This document shows, one piece after another, positions 51,010 through 59,681 of a DNA stretch of 64,000 bases; the first letter of the stretch is position 1; the number at the start of each line of letters is the position of its first letter. Made by a program: the position numbers and the translations under genes. This DNA is from Streptomyces sp. TBY4. Its GTDB lineage: Bacteria > Actinomycetota > Actinomycetes > Streptomycetales > Streptomycetaceae. The stretch is taken from NCBI RefSeq assembly GCF_024213195.1, contig NZ_JANAVF010000014.1, positions 124,001 through 188,000 of the forward strand, given 5' to 3'. The notes below the pieces were generated by a model, which searched no databases, was not told the origin of the DNA, and was given only the letters and a program-made list of their open reading frames with translations.

Positions 51010-51050
51010 CGCCCCGGGCCCGTGCCGTACGCCGGCACGGGCCCGGGGCG
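51010..51050. terminator. Bidirectional terminator
   Basis: Perfect 18-bp stem (51010-51027 with 51033-51050) and 5-base loop between the convergent ligase and MFS genes. Confidence 0.88.
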
Positions 51051-51071
51051 TGGTCCCCTGCGGGGCGGCCG

Positions 51072-52295
51072 CTACGGGGCGTCCGCGTCCCCGGACCGGC
51101 AGGCCCAGGTCAGCGGCAGCGTCACGGCGCAGACCGCCGCCGCCGCGAGCGGCAGTACGGCGAACCCGTACGCCCCCGTGATCCCGCTCGCCACGGCCGC
51201 TCCGACCGCGATGCCGGCGTTCCCCGCCGAGGCGCCGAGCGTGGCCGCGAGGTCTCCGCCGGGGCCGGCGCGGCGGATCGTACGGAGCTGGAGGGCGGGG
51301 GCGAGGCCGAAGCCGGCGAGGCCCCAGACCGCGACGCACACGGCCACGGCCACGGGCCGGCCGTCGCCGAACAGGAAGAGCGCGGCGAGGACCACCACGA
51401 GCACCGCCGTCGCCCCGACCACGGTGGCCCCGGCGGCCCGGTCGGCGAGGCGGCCGCCGAGCACGGTGCCGGCGGTGCCGGCGGCTCCGAAGACGAGCAG
51501 GTACAGGCCGACGGCGCCGCCCCGGACCCCGACGACCTCCTGGAGGTACCCGCTCAGCTGGGTGAAGGCGGTGAACTGGCCGCAGAACACCAGGACGGCG
51601 ATCGCCAGCAGCGCCACCACCGGCGCCTTCGCGACGTGCCGGAACTGTGCGCGCAGCGCCTGCTGTCCGCCGGGGACGGAGAGCGGCACTACCGCCCGGG
51701 TCAGCAGCAGCGCCGCGCAGGCGAGGACCGCGATGCCGGCGAAGGCGTACTGCCACGGCAGGACCTGCCCGGCGAAGGTCGCCAGGGGCACGCCCAGCAG
51801 GTTGGCCGCGGCGATCCCGCCGAACACCACGGCCACGGCCCGGCCCCTGCGCTCCGCCGGGACCAGGCCGGCGGCCGCCGCGGAGGCGGCGCCGACGAAC
51901 AGTCCGTGCGCGGCGCCCGCGAGCACGCGTACGCCGAGGACCACGGCGAAGTCCGCCCAGAGGGCGGCGACGGCGTTGGCCAGGGCGTAGCCGCCGAGCG
52001 CGCCGACCAGCACGAGCCGGCGGGGCAGCCGGAGCGTCAGCGCGCTCAGCAGCGGCCCGCCCAGGCACACCCCGACGGCGTACGCGGTGACCAGCAGCCC
52101 GGCCGTGGCGGCGCTGACGTGCAGGCTCCCGGCCATCCGGTCGAGGACGCCGATCACGGCGAACTCGGCGGTCCCCACGACGAACGCGCTCAGCCCGAGA
52201 ACGGCGAGAGCGGGCCTGCCGCCGGGCGGTGGGCCTTGCGCGGGCCCTTCTACCGGCCCTGCCCCGGGACCCGCTCCGGTCGCGGTTCCGTGCAT
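51072..52295 (-). CDS. MFS exporter, DHA1 (AraJ/YdhP-like) family
   Basis: 407 residues, 12 helices. Helix-1 signature AFVVGTAEFAVIGVLDRMA is typical of DHA1 arabinose-efflux/Cmx-type proteins. A Gly/Pro-rich tail of 25 residues comes first. GGAGG lies 7 bases before the ATG. It may export the cluster product. It follows the SDR gene on the same strand with a 133-bp gap, so it may be expressed from the butyrolactone-unit operon or separately. Confidence 0.86.
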   Translation of the reverse strand: MHGTATGAGPGAGPVEGPAQGPPPGGRPALAVLGLSAFVVGTAEFAVIGVLDRMAGSLHVSAATAGLLVTAYAVGVCLGGPLLSALTLRLPRRLVLVGALGGYALANAVAALWADFAVVLGVRVLAGAAHGLFVGAASAAAAGLVPAERRGRAVAVVFGGIAAANLLGVPLATFAGQVLPWQYAFAGIAVLACAALLLTRAVVPLSVPGGQQALRAQFRHVAKAPVVALLAIAVLVFCGQFTAFTQLSGYLQEVVGVRGGAVGLYLLVFGAAGTAGTVLGGRLADRAAGATVVGATAVLVVVLAALFLFGDGRPVAVAVCVAVWGLAGFGLAPALQLRTIRRAGPGGDLAATLGASAGNAGIAVGAAVASGITGAYGFAVLPLAAAAVCAVTLPLTWACRSGDADAP

Positions 52296-52428
52296 CGTGA
52301 ATCCTCCGTGCTCCCGTGCCGACCGTCCATCACGGCGTCTCTGCCGGTCAGCACACCAGCGCCCGTGGCGGCTGTCGTCGCCGACTGCCGCAAGTCGCGA
52401 CGGGTTTGGCGGAGGCCGCCCGGGGCCC

Positions 52429-53199
52429 TCAGATCGCGGTGGCGCCGCCGTCCACCGGCATCGCCGCGCCCGTCACGAACGAGGCCCGGTCGCTGCACAG
52501 CCACAGCGCCGCCTCGGCCACTTCGGAGGGCGAGGCCATGCGCTTCTGCACGGAGGCATCCGCGAAGCGCTGTTCGAGCTCGGCGTGCTGCCCCAGCACC
52601 GCTTCCATCATCTCCGTGCGCGTGGCGCCCACGACCAGGGCGTTGACCCGGATGTTCGCTGCGCCGTAGTCGGCCGCCGCGGCCCGGGTCATGCCGAGGA
52701 CCGCGTGCTTGGCGGCCACGTAGGCGGCGGAGGCTCCCGTGGCCCGGGTGGCGGCCACGCTGGCCGTGTTGACGACCGAGCCCCCGGAACCCTGGCCCAG
52801 CATCACGGGGATCTGATGGCGCATGCAGTTCCACACGCCGAGCACGTTCACGTCCATGGTCTGCCGGAAGACCGCGTCGCCGATCTCGTGCAGCGGCGCG
52901 CCCGCGGTGGCGTAACCGGCGTTGTTCAAGGCGTAGTCGAGGCGGCCGTACGTCTCCACGGCCGCCTCTACGGCCTCGCGCATCCGGCCGGAATCGACGA
53001 CGTCGCCCTCGACCGCGAGGGCGCGCCCGCCGGATTCCCCGATCGTCCGGGCCAGCGCGCGCAGCCGCTCGCCGCGCCGCGCCACCAGGACCACGGCCGC
53101 GCCCTGCGCGGCGAACGCGCGGGCGGCCGCCGCACCGATCCCGCTGGACGCTCCGGTGATCATGGCCACCCGGCCGGACATCGGACGCCGGTCGCTCAT
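52429..53199 (-). CDS. Short-chain dehydrogenase/reductase
   Basis: 256 residues, classical SDR. NAD(P) motif TGASSGIGAAAARAFA, NNAGYATAG, catalytic Ser/Tyr/Lys in NTASVAATRATG and AYVAAKHAVLG. The Arg residues after strand 2 (ARRGERLR) suggest NADPH. It lies 32 bp after the HAD gene in the AfsA/receptor neighbourhood. SDRs such as BarS1/ScbB reduce the 6-keto or butenolide group in butyrolactone biosynthesis, so that role, or cyclitol reduction, is possible. Confidence 0.88.
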   Translation of the reverse strand: MSDRRPMSGRVAMITGASSGIGAAAARAFAAQGAAVVLVARRGERLRALARTIGESGGRALAVEGDVVDSGRMREAVEAAVETYGRLDYALNNAGYATAGAPLHEIGDAVFRQTMDVNVLGVWNCMRHQIPVMLGQGSGGSVVNTASVAATRATGASAAYVAAKHAVLGMTRAAAADYGAANIRVNALVVGATRTEMMEAVLGQHAELEQRFADASVQKRMASPSEVAEAALWLCSDRASFVTGAAMPVDGGATAI

Positions 53200-53231
53200 G
53201 CTCTCGCCCGCGGCCCCGCCCGCGCCCCCGC

Positions 53232-53963
53232 TCACGCCGTCGCTCGCAGGCTCGTACCGGCCGGGACCCCGCTCCACACCGTGCCGCGCAGGGCCTCGGC
53301 GTCGATGGCGCGGACCAGCGGCTCGTCGATCGCCTCCAGGGAGTCCACGACGTACCGCACACCGGCCTCGTGCATCAACTGCCGCTGGAAGCTGTGCTCG
53401 AACTCGCTCGGGTGGCCGATGAAGGGCACGTCCAGGGCCCTGGCGGTCTCGGCCACCTTGGCCACGTCGTCGACGAACAGCGCCTCCCCGTGCTCCAGGC
53501 CGAAGATCCCGGTGGTGATCTCGTGGATGCCGGGGCGGAAGTCGTTGGTGCACACGTAGCGCGGGCCGTCGAACAGCTCGGCCCATTCCCCGAGGAACCG
53601 GTCGAAGTGCGGTGCGGGGAGCCCTCCGTAACAGACCGTCCGCAGACCGAGGCCCCTCAGCCTGCGCACGAGGTCGATCGCGCCGTCCAGGACGGCGACC
53701 GGGTGCTCGGCGAGGCGGGCCTCGCGCTCCTCGAAGTAGGCCGCGAGGGCCTCCTCCCCGCTGAGCTCCTGCGGTACGGCGGCGGCCATGTTGCGGCCGG
53801 CGATGTGCTGGGGCTGCGAGAACACCGCCCGCTCGGTGTCGGCGGTGTAGGCGCCTCCCCGGCCGGTGACGAAGGCGTGGATCACGGGGCTGAAGGTGTC
53901 GTTGAGCAGGACACCGTCGATGTTGAGGGCGGCGAGCCGGAGTCGGCCGAGGCGGTGGGGCAT
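53232..53963 (-). CDS. HAD-like hydrolase next to the butyrolactone genes
   Basis: 243 residues. Motif I is altered: ALNIDGVLLNDTFS has Asn-Ile-Asp instead of DxD, so the usual nucleophilic Asp of a HAD phosphatase appears replaced. Later motifs exist: RTVCYGGLP, then a FVDDVAKVAETAR motif IV. Possible roles are dephosphorylation of the butenolide phosphate made by AfsA (if active) or a non-catalytic function. It is transcribed after the receptor gene (gap 86 bp). Confidence 0.72.
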   Translation of the reverse strand: MPHRLGRLRLAALNIDGVLLNDTFSPVIHAFVTGRGGAYTADTERAVFSQPQHIAGRNMAAAVPQELSGEEALAAYFEEREARLAEHPVAVLDGAIDLVRRLRGLGLRTVCYGGLPAPHFDRFLGEWAELFDGPRYVCTNDFRPGIHEITTGIFGLEHGEALFVDDVAKVAETARALDVPFIGHPSEFEHSFQRQLMHEAGVRYVVDSLEAIDEPLVRAIDAEALRGTVWSGVPAGTSLRATA

Positions 53964-54049
53964 GGGTCCTCCCAGGGACGCGCGGAAGCGTGCGTGGACG
54001 TGGTCGTACGACGGAACAGCGGTGCGGTGCGCGGTGGTTCGGCGGTGCG

Positions 54050-54679
54050 TCAGCCGATGAGGACCTTCAGCCGTTCGTGGCTGACCTCGGTGCGGGAAGC
54101 GACCGCAGGTACGGCGATGCCGGGCAGCAGCAGGCCCCACATCCGGATGGTGCGCTCGCTCAGGTCCTGCCTGCCGCTGGCCACACTGGAGAACATCTGC
54201 ATGCCCGTACACGCCTCGGTGACGAACTCGCCCAGCTCCTCCGGCGATACGCCCGCCCGCAGCTCCCCCCTGCCCCGCGCCTCGCGCAGGCAGTCGGCCA
54301 TGATCCCGGCCCAGGACTGGTAGGGCGTCACGTCGGAGCCTCCCCAGGAGGCCTGCTCCCCGGTCAGCCGGACTCCGGCGCGCAGGAGCGGGTCGACCTG
54401 GAGCAGGTGCGACCAGAACAGGGTGATGTCCACCAGGCGCTGGAGGCCTTCGGACTGGAGTCTGGGGACGATGGTCTCGGGCTGTGCGTTCATCACCGCG
54501 CGCGCCAGGCCCTCCTTGGAGTCGAAGTGGAAGTACAGGGCGCCCGTGGTGAGCCCGGCCCGCTTCAGGATCAGGTTGACGCCGGCCCCGGCGTAGCCGA
54601 GCTCGTCGAAGGTCTCGGCCGCCGCGCGGAGGATCGCGTCCCGCGTCTGGACCGCCCGCTCCTGCCTGGGACCAGCCAC
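54050..54679 (-). CDS. Gamma-butyrolactone receptor (ArpA/ScbR-type TetR repressor)
   Basis: 209 residues. The DNA-binding domain QERAVQTRDAILRAAAETFD, then LKRAGLTTGALYFHFDSKEG is diagnostic of the GBL receptor subgroup. The ligand domain has RAGVRLTGEQASWGG and YQSWAGIMADCLREAR. It represses target genes until a butyrolactone binds. GTG 54679 is chosen because AGGAGG lies 9 bases upstream; a TTG at 54697 would place the ribosome site inside the gene. Divergent from the afsA-type gene, with a receptor-like site in front of each. Confidence 0.9.
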   Translation of the reverse strand: MAGPRQERAVQTRDAILRAAAETFDELGYAGAGVNLILKRAGLTTGALYFHFDSKEGLARAVMNAQPETIVPRLQSEGLQRLVDITLFWSHLLQVDPLLRAGVRLTGEQASWGGSDVTPYQSWAGIMADCLREARGRGELRAGVSPEELGEFVTEACTGMQMFSSVASGRQDLSERTIRMWGLLLPGIAVPAVASRTEVSHERLKVLIG

Positions 54680-54695
54680 GGTCTCCCCCCTCCTC

Positions 54696-54721
54696 AAAAA
54701 AACGGAACGGTCCTTATGTTA
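54696..54721. promoter_or_regulatory. Receptor-site-like sequence upstream of the receptor gene
   Basis: GGAACGGTCCTTATGTT preceded by an A-run, about 20 bases upstream of the receptor start. It matches the site at 54848 in GAAC-N2-TC-N-TTATGTT. Position is given to within a base or two. Confidence 0.6.
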
Positions 54722-54847
54722 ACCAGCGAGCACGGGTCACCAGCAAGCCCCATATGCCCCCCAAATACTGCAGGGCCCCCTTGTAGCAGGGAGGGCCCCA
54801 CCCGCCCACCCCATGGACCTGGGACTTTACTAAAGCTTGGCTTTAAA

Positions 54848-54870
54848 CAAAAGAGAACACTCGTTATGTT
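54848..54870. promoter_or_regulatory. Receptor-site-like sequence upstream of the AfsA gene
   Basis: CAAAAGAGAACACTCGTTAT then GTT, 86 bases upstream of the AfsA ATG. It matches the site near the receptor gene in GAAC-N2-TC-N-TTATGTT, with AACA/TGTT ends forming an imperfect palindrome. This arrangement is typical of autoregulated AfsA/receptor pairs. Confidence 0.6.
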
Positions 54871-54955
54871 GAACATGGAACGGGCGGGGGCCAGCGGATC
54901 CACAGACCCCCCCCTGTCCGGATCGACTTCGTTTCTGACGTCCCGGGGGGACAGC

Positions 54956-55918
54956 ATGCTCACGAGCACACTGCCGACAAGAGGCGCATCGCATCCGCAG
55001 AGCCGGCCGGTCTCGGCCGCCGAAGTCCACAAGACCGACGCGAACGAACGGCTCCTCACCAGCTGGCGCCCCCTCGGCGCCGACCGCTTCGCCATCGCCG
55101 CCCGGTGGCCCTCGCACCACCGCTTCTACGGTGGCGCGTACGGCTCCCGCGACCCGCTGCTGCTCATCGAGTGCGTGCGCCAGGCGATCCCGCTGCTCTG
55201 CCACGCCGCCTACGACGTGCCGTTCGGCTTCCGGCAGGCCTGGGAGGACCTGTACTTCCAGTGCGACGCCTCGGCGCTCAGCGCCGTGGCCGACCCGTTC
55301 TCGACCGAGCTGGACGTCGTCTGCACCGACGTCGTACGCCGCGGCACCCGGCTGGCGGGCATGACCATGACCGTCCGGGCCTCCCTGGGCGGGGTCACCA
55401 CCGCCCGCGTACGGACCCGGTTCTCGAACCAGTCCCCGGCGGTCTACCAGCGACTGCGCGGCCCCTACGCGGACATGGCCGCGGCCCACGCCCGCGCCCT
55501 GCCGCCCGGTACCCCGGTACCGCCCCGCCTCGTCGGCCGCGAGCACACCGAGGACGTCGTCCTGTCCCCGGCGGGAACCCCCGGCCAGTGGCACCTGCGG
55601 TCCGACCTCGGACACCCGGGGCTCTTCGACCACCCCGTCGACCACGCCCCCGGGATGCTCCTCCTGGAGGCGGCCCGCCAGGCCGCCCTGGCCCTGTCCC
55701 CGCGACCGGCCACCGTGGTCGCGATGAAGACGGCCTTCACCCGCTACGCGGAGTTCGACACTCCGTGCCTGGTCAGCGCCACACCGGTCCTGCCGGCCCC
55801 AGGGACGCCGGAGGGGACCAGGGACACCCTGGTCGAACTGCGGCAGAACGGCGGCCCCATCTTCACCGCCGAAGTGACCACCCGTCCGGTGCGCTCCGCC
55901 TGCCGCGCAGCGGCGTAG
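54956..55918 (+). CDS. AfsA-family gamma-butyrolactone biosynthesis enzyme
   Basis: 320 residues with two hot-dog AfsA domains. The first has VHKTDANERLLTSWRPLGAD and FYGGAYGSRDPLLLIECVRQ; the second has VHKT-equivalent PRLVGREHTEDVVLSP and FDHPVDHAPGMLLLEAARQA. AfsA condenses dihydroxyacetone phosphate with a beta-ketoacyl group, the key step of butyrolactone hormone synthesis. GGGGGGACAGC precedes ATG 54956; an in-frame ATG about 90 bases upstream is possible but overlaps the receptor-site-like region. It faces the receptor gene. Confidence 0.9.
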   Translation: MLTSTLPTRGASHPQSRPVSAAEVHKTDANERLLTSWRPLGADRFAIAARWPSHHRFYGGAYGSRDPLLLIECVRQAIPLLCHAAYDVPFGFRQAWEDLYFQCDASALSAVADPFSTELDVVCTDVVRRGTRLAGMTMTVRASLGGVTTARVRTRFSNQSPAVYQRLRGPYADMAAAHARALPPGTPVPPRLVGREHTEDVVLSPAGTPGQWHLRSDLGHPGLFDHPVDHAPGMLLLEAARQAALALSPRPATVVAMKTAFTRYAEFDTPCLVSATPVLPAPGTPEGTRDTLVELRQNGGPIFTAEVTTRPVRSACRAAA

Positions 55919-55939
55919 GGCCCCCGGCGCCCCGACTCC

Positions 55940-57220
55940 TCAGCGCCGCAGCGCCTCGGCCGGCTCGATGCGGGCGGCGCGCCAGGCGGGGTAGAGGCCG
56001 GCCAGGACTCCGGTCAGCAGCCCGAGGAGCGGAGCGAGGGCGACGGTGCCGGGGTGGACGACGGGCGTCCAGTCGCGCAGGACGGCGACGCCCACCACGG
56101 TGAGGGTGCCGAGGGAGGTGCCGACGAGCCCGCCGAGGGCGCCCAACGCCCCCGATTCGGCGAGGAACTGCGTGGTGATGTGGCGGCCCCGGGCTCCGAG
56201 CGCGCGCCGCAGGCCGATCTCCCCGGTGCGTTCCAGGACCGCGACCAGGGTGGTGTTGGCGATGCCGACGGCGCCGATCACCAGGCAGATCCCGGCCAGG
56301 ATCAGGAAGAGCTGTTCCAGGTCGGAGGTGACCCCGCTGCGCAGCGTCCGCGGGTCGGGCGGCGGTACGGCCTTCAGGTACTCGGGATGGTCGGGCCGCA
56401 GCGCGGTGGGGGCGAGCCGGGCGACCTGCTGGGCGGCACCGATGTCGGTGGCGATCAGCATGGTGGTCCCGGTGGACTGGGGCGGGCCCCAGATCTCCTC
56501 CGCTGTGGTGCGCGGGACCGTGACCGAGAGGAGGAGGTCCGGCTTGCGCTGCACGTCCTTGATGATCCCGATCACGGCGAAGGGCTCGGAGCCGATGAAG
56601 ACAGCCGGCCGGGTCTCCAGCGTGGTGATGCCGAGCCGGGCGGCGACGGCCGAGCCGAGGACCGCCACGCGCTGCCGGCTCCCGGAGTGGTAGGCGTCGT
56701 AGAGGCGGCCCTGGGCGAGCTCGGGGACGGCGGCCCGCAGGGCACCGGGTGAGGCGGCGACCACTTCGGTGGCGGCGCCACCGCCCGCGGCTCCGCCGAC
56801 CGGGGCCGAGCGGACGCCGCCGGACGCGGCGTCGAGACGGACCGGGTGGAAGACGCCCGCGTGCTGGACCCCGCCCAGCCGCTCGACGCGCTGGTCGGCA
56901 TCCGCCGGGAATCCGGGCCCGGCGAAGGCGTTCGCCTGCTGGGCCACGTCCTCGACGGTCACCTCGGTGGCGGTGAGCAGGTTGAAGCGGCTGTCGATCT
57001 GGGACGAGGTGGTGGCGGTCAGCCCGAGCACGGCGACGAAGGTGCCGACGCCGAGGACGGTCCCGAGCGCGGTCAGCGCGGAGCGGGCCGGGCGCTGCAG
57101 GATCCCGGCGAAGGCCTCCGAGAGGTTGTCGCGGGCCGCGAAGCGGGAGGGCTCCACGCGGCGTGCGGTACGCGGGCGCCTGCCGGGGCGGCCGGTGCGG
57201 CTGATCCGGGGCAGGTTCAT
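55940..57220 (-). CDS. MacB/FtsX-type ABC transporter permease
   Basis: 426 residues: one helix near residue 45 (SALTALGTVLGVGTFVAVLG), a large extracellular MacB_PCD-like domain and three C-terminal helices (LFLILAGICLVIGAVGIANT onward) with the FtsX cytoplasmic-loop motif ERTGEIGLRRALGARGRHI. It forms a dimer that couples ATP hydrolysis to mechanical export of substrates or peptides. It is the last gene of a three-gene operon and its ATG overlaps the ATPase stop (ATGA). Confidence 0.9.
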   Translation of the reverse strand: MNLPRISRTGRPGRRPRTARRVEPSRFAARDNLSEAFAGILQRPARSALTALGTVLGVGTFVAVLGLTATTSSQIDSRFNLLTATEVTVEDVAQQANAFAGPGFPADADQRVERLGGVQHAGVFHPVRLDAASGGVRSAPVGGAAGGGAATEVVAASPGALRAAVPELAQGRLYDAYHSGSRQRVAVLGSAVAARLGITTLETRPAVFIGSEPFAVIGIIKDVQRKPDLLLSVTVPRTTAEEIWGPPQSTGTTMLIATDIGAAQQVARLAPTALRPDHPEYLKAVPPPDPRTLRSGVTSDLEQLFLILAGICLVIGAVGIANTTLVAVLERTGEIGLRRALGARGRHITTQFLAESGALGALGGLVGTSLGTLTVVGVAVLRDWTPVVHPGTVALAPLLGLLTGVLAGLYPAWRAARIEPAEALRR

Positions 57221-58056
57221 GCGGGGGCCCGTTCGCGCAGTACGCCGTCGCGGATCGCCACGGTCCGGCCGCCGTGCGCGGCGACTTCCTGGTCGTGGGT
57301 GATGACGAGGACCGTCATCCCGTCGGCGTGCAGCTCGTCCAGGAGGGCCAGCACGGTGTCGGCGTTGGCGGAGTCGAGGTTGCCGGTGGGTTCGTCGCAC
57401 AGCAGCAGCGAGGGCCGGGCGACCAGGGCCCGCGCGACGGCCACCCGCTGGCGCTCCCCGCCCGACAGCCGGGAGGGCAGGGCGGCGAGACGGTGGGCGA
57501 GCCCGACCCGGGTGAGTGCCTCGCGGGCGCGGGCGGGACGCTCCTTGCGGGGCACGCCGTTGTAGAGCATGGCGAGGGCGACGTTCTCCAGGGCCGAACG
57601 GTGCGGCAGCAGGTGGAAGGACTGGAAGACGAACCCGATGCGCCGGCCGCGCAGGGCGGTCCTGCCGCTGTCGCCGAGCGCGCCGGTGTCGATGCCGTCG
57701 AGGAGGTAGCGGCCCGTGGTGGGTGCGTCGAGCAGGCCCGCGATGTTGAGGAAGGTCGACTTGCCGGAGCCCGAGGGGCCGACGACGGTGACGAACTCCC
57801 CGCGGCGAATGGTGAGATCACACGGTTTGAAGGCGGCCACCGGCGGCGGCCCGGGGTAAGTGAGGCCGACCTGCCGGAACTCGATGACGGGCGGCACGGC
57901 GGGCTCGGTGGCGTCGGCCTCGGCGGCGCCTGCCCCGGCGGTGCCTGTCCGGGTGGTGCCGGCCTCGGCGCTGCCCGCCCCGGTGGTGCCGGCCCCGGCG
58001 GCATCGGCCCCGGCGGTACCGGCCCCGGCCTCGGCCCCGGTGGTGCTCCCGGTCAT
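57217..58056 (-). CDS. MacB/LolD-type ABC transporter ATPase
   Basis: 279 residues. An Ala/Gly/Thr repeat-rich N-terminus (about 55 residues) precedes the ATPase: Walker A VVGPSGSGKSTFLN, Q-loop FVFQSFHLLPH, signature LSGGERQRVAVARAL, Walker B LLLCDEPTGNLDS and the H-loop VITHDQE. The LDS after Walker B is the MacB/LolD signature. The ATG overlaps the adaptor stop (ATGA). Confidence 0.92.
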   Translation of the reverse strand: MTGSTTGAEAGAGTAGADAAGAGTTGAGSAEAGTTRTGTAGAGAAEADATEPAVPPVIEFRQVGLTYPGPPPVAAFKPCDLTIRRGEFVTVVGPSGSGKSTFLNIAGLLDAPTTGRYLLDGIDTGALGDSGRTALRGRRIGFVFQSFHLLPHRSALENVALAMLYNGVPRKERPARAREALTRVGLAHRLAALPSRLSGGERQRVAVARALVARPSLLLCDEPTGNLDSANADTVLALLDELHADGMTVLVITHDQEVAAHGGRTVAIRDGVLRERAPA

Positions 58057-59681
58057 GAACCGCCGCCGGTCTTGCCGGTGTCGGCCTTGCCCCCGGCGCC
58101 CTTGCCGCCGCTCCGCTTCTCCGCTGCGCCCGGGTCGACTCCGATGACCACCGAGTCGCCGTCCGCGATCACGCCGTCCCCGGCGGGCCGGATCTCCACG
58201 TAGCCGTCGCCGGTCGTGCCGGGCCGGACCTCGACCCGGCGCTGGGCCCCCGTACCGTCCACGACCGTGACGCTGGTGCGGCCGTCGGTTCCGGCGGAGA
58301 CGGCGGTGACCGGGACGACGAGCGCGTTGCCGTCGGTCGCGGCGGCCTCGACGGTCAGCCGTACGTCCTGACCGGCGAGTTTGGCGTCCAGCGCGGCGAG
58401 GGGGCGTACGAGCATCTCGTACCCGCTCGGCCCGGAGGGGGCGGGAGCCTGCTGGCCCGGCCCCTCCCCCGGCCCGCCGCCGTTCGGCGCGGGCGCCGCC
58501 GACGCGGTGTCCGCGACCGACAGCACCTCGGCCGCCACGGTGACCCCGCTGACCTCGGAGAGGATCTCGACCTTCTGGCCCGCACGGACCAGGCCCTTCT
58601 GGTGTTCGGCGAGCTGCCCGCGTACGACGAGCGCACCCGCGGACAGCGTCATCGCGGCGCCGCTGACCGGGGAGCCGGGGCGGACGCCGACGGAGTCGAC
58701 GCGGGCGGGGAAGGACTCCAGGAAGACGACCTCGCCCGCCGGGACCATGGGTCCGGCCGCCGCGCGGGCCCCGGCGAGCCGCTCGCGGGCCTTGGCCAGG
58801 TCCTCCTGGGCGCGGGCCACGGCCCGGGCGGCCTCCTGGCGGCCGCCCTTGCCGCCGGGCGCGGCGCTCGCACCAGGACCAGTCGCGCTACCCGAACTAC
58901 CTTCCCTCGCCGCCGCCTTGACGTCCTCCAGGGAGCGTTCGGCCGAAGTCACCGCGTCCTCGGCGTTCGTGACGGCCTCGCCCCCGTCGGCCACCGCGGG
59001 CAGCGGGTCGTAGCCGATCGACTTGTAGAACGCGCCCAGCGCGGCCTTGGTCCCGGCCCCGAAGGTGCCCGCCTTGTCGGATCCCGCGCCGTGCCCGAGC
59101 CCGGCGAGGGCCTTCTGGAGCTGCTTCACGTCCTCGCCGGTGGCACCCGGCTTCAGGTCCCGGTACACCGGCAGCGCGCCGGGCAGCGCGAAGACAGGGC
59201 GTCCGGAGACCTCCAGGAGCACCTTGCCCGCCTCGACGGGGTCCCCCTGGCGCACGGCCACCTTGGTGACCACCGCGGGGCCGGCCCCCTCCCCGCCCGC
59301 GACCGCCGGGGTGACCGGGACCGCCTGGGCGGAGGTGACCGTGCCGCGCACGATGAGGGTGTCGCGCAGCACGCGCTTCTCGACCCGCGCCACGAGTACG
59401 TCCAGGGGCGGCGGGCCCGCCTCGGCCGCGGCCTGCGCCGGCGACTTGATCACCAGCGAGGCACCGACACCGGCGGCGGAGAGCAGCACGGCCCCCACCG
59501 CCACGACCGCCACCCACCTGCGCCGCCGGGCCAACCCGGCTGAGGCGTCTGCACCTTCGACCTCCGGGGCCCGCTCGACCTGCTCGACCTGCTCGACCAG
59601 CTCCCGCTGCTCGACCTGCTCCGACTTCTTCGCAGCCAGCACGAGTTCGGCCCCGGGGCGGTCCCGCGCCTCGTCCGTCAT
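58053..59681 (-). CDS. Membrane-fusion (HlyD-like) adaptor with a peptidoglycan-binding domain
   Basis: 542 residues. Acidic cytoplasmic tail, one transmembrane helix (WVAVVAVGAVLLSAAGVGAS), then an extracellular adaptor with biotinyl-lipoyl-like halves. A PG_binding_1 domain (LKPGATGEDVKQLQKALAGL through FYKSIGYDPL) and a helical coiled segment (EDAVTSAERSLEDVKAAARE) lie in the middle. It would link the MacB-like permease to the wall. Start ATG 59681 is the first that gives a normal cytoplasmic tail. The substrate is unknown. Confidence 0.87.
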   Translation of the reverse strand: MTDEARDRPGAELVLAAKKSEQVEQRELVEQVEQVERAPEVEGADASAGLARRRRWVAVVAVGAVLLSAAGVGASLVIKSPAQAAAEAGPPPLDVLVARVEKRVLRDTLIVRGTVTSAQAVPVTPAVAGGEGAGPAVVTKVAVRQGDPVEAGKVLLEVSGRPVFALPGALPVYRDLKPGATGEDVKQLQKALAGLGHGAGSDKAGTFGAGTKAALGAFYKSIGYDPLPAVADGGEAVTNAEDAVTSAERSLEDVKAAAREGSSGSATGPGASAAPGGKGGRQEAARAVARAQEDLAKARERLAGARAAAGPMVPAGEVVFLESFPARVDSVGVRPGSPVSGAAMTLSAGALVVRGQLAEHQKGLVRAGQKVEILSEVSGVTVAAEVLSVADTASAAPAPNGGGPGEGPGQQAPAPSGPSGYEMLVRPLAALDAKLAGQDVRLTVEAAATDGNALVVPVTAVSAGTDGRTSVTVVDGTGAQRRVEVRPGTTGDGYVEIRPAGDGVIADGDSVVIGVDPGAAEKRSGGKGAGGKADTGKTGGGS

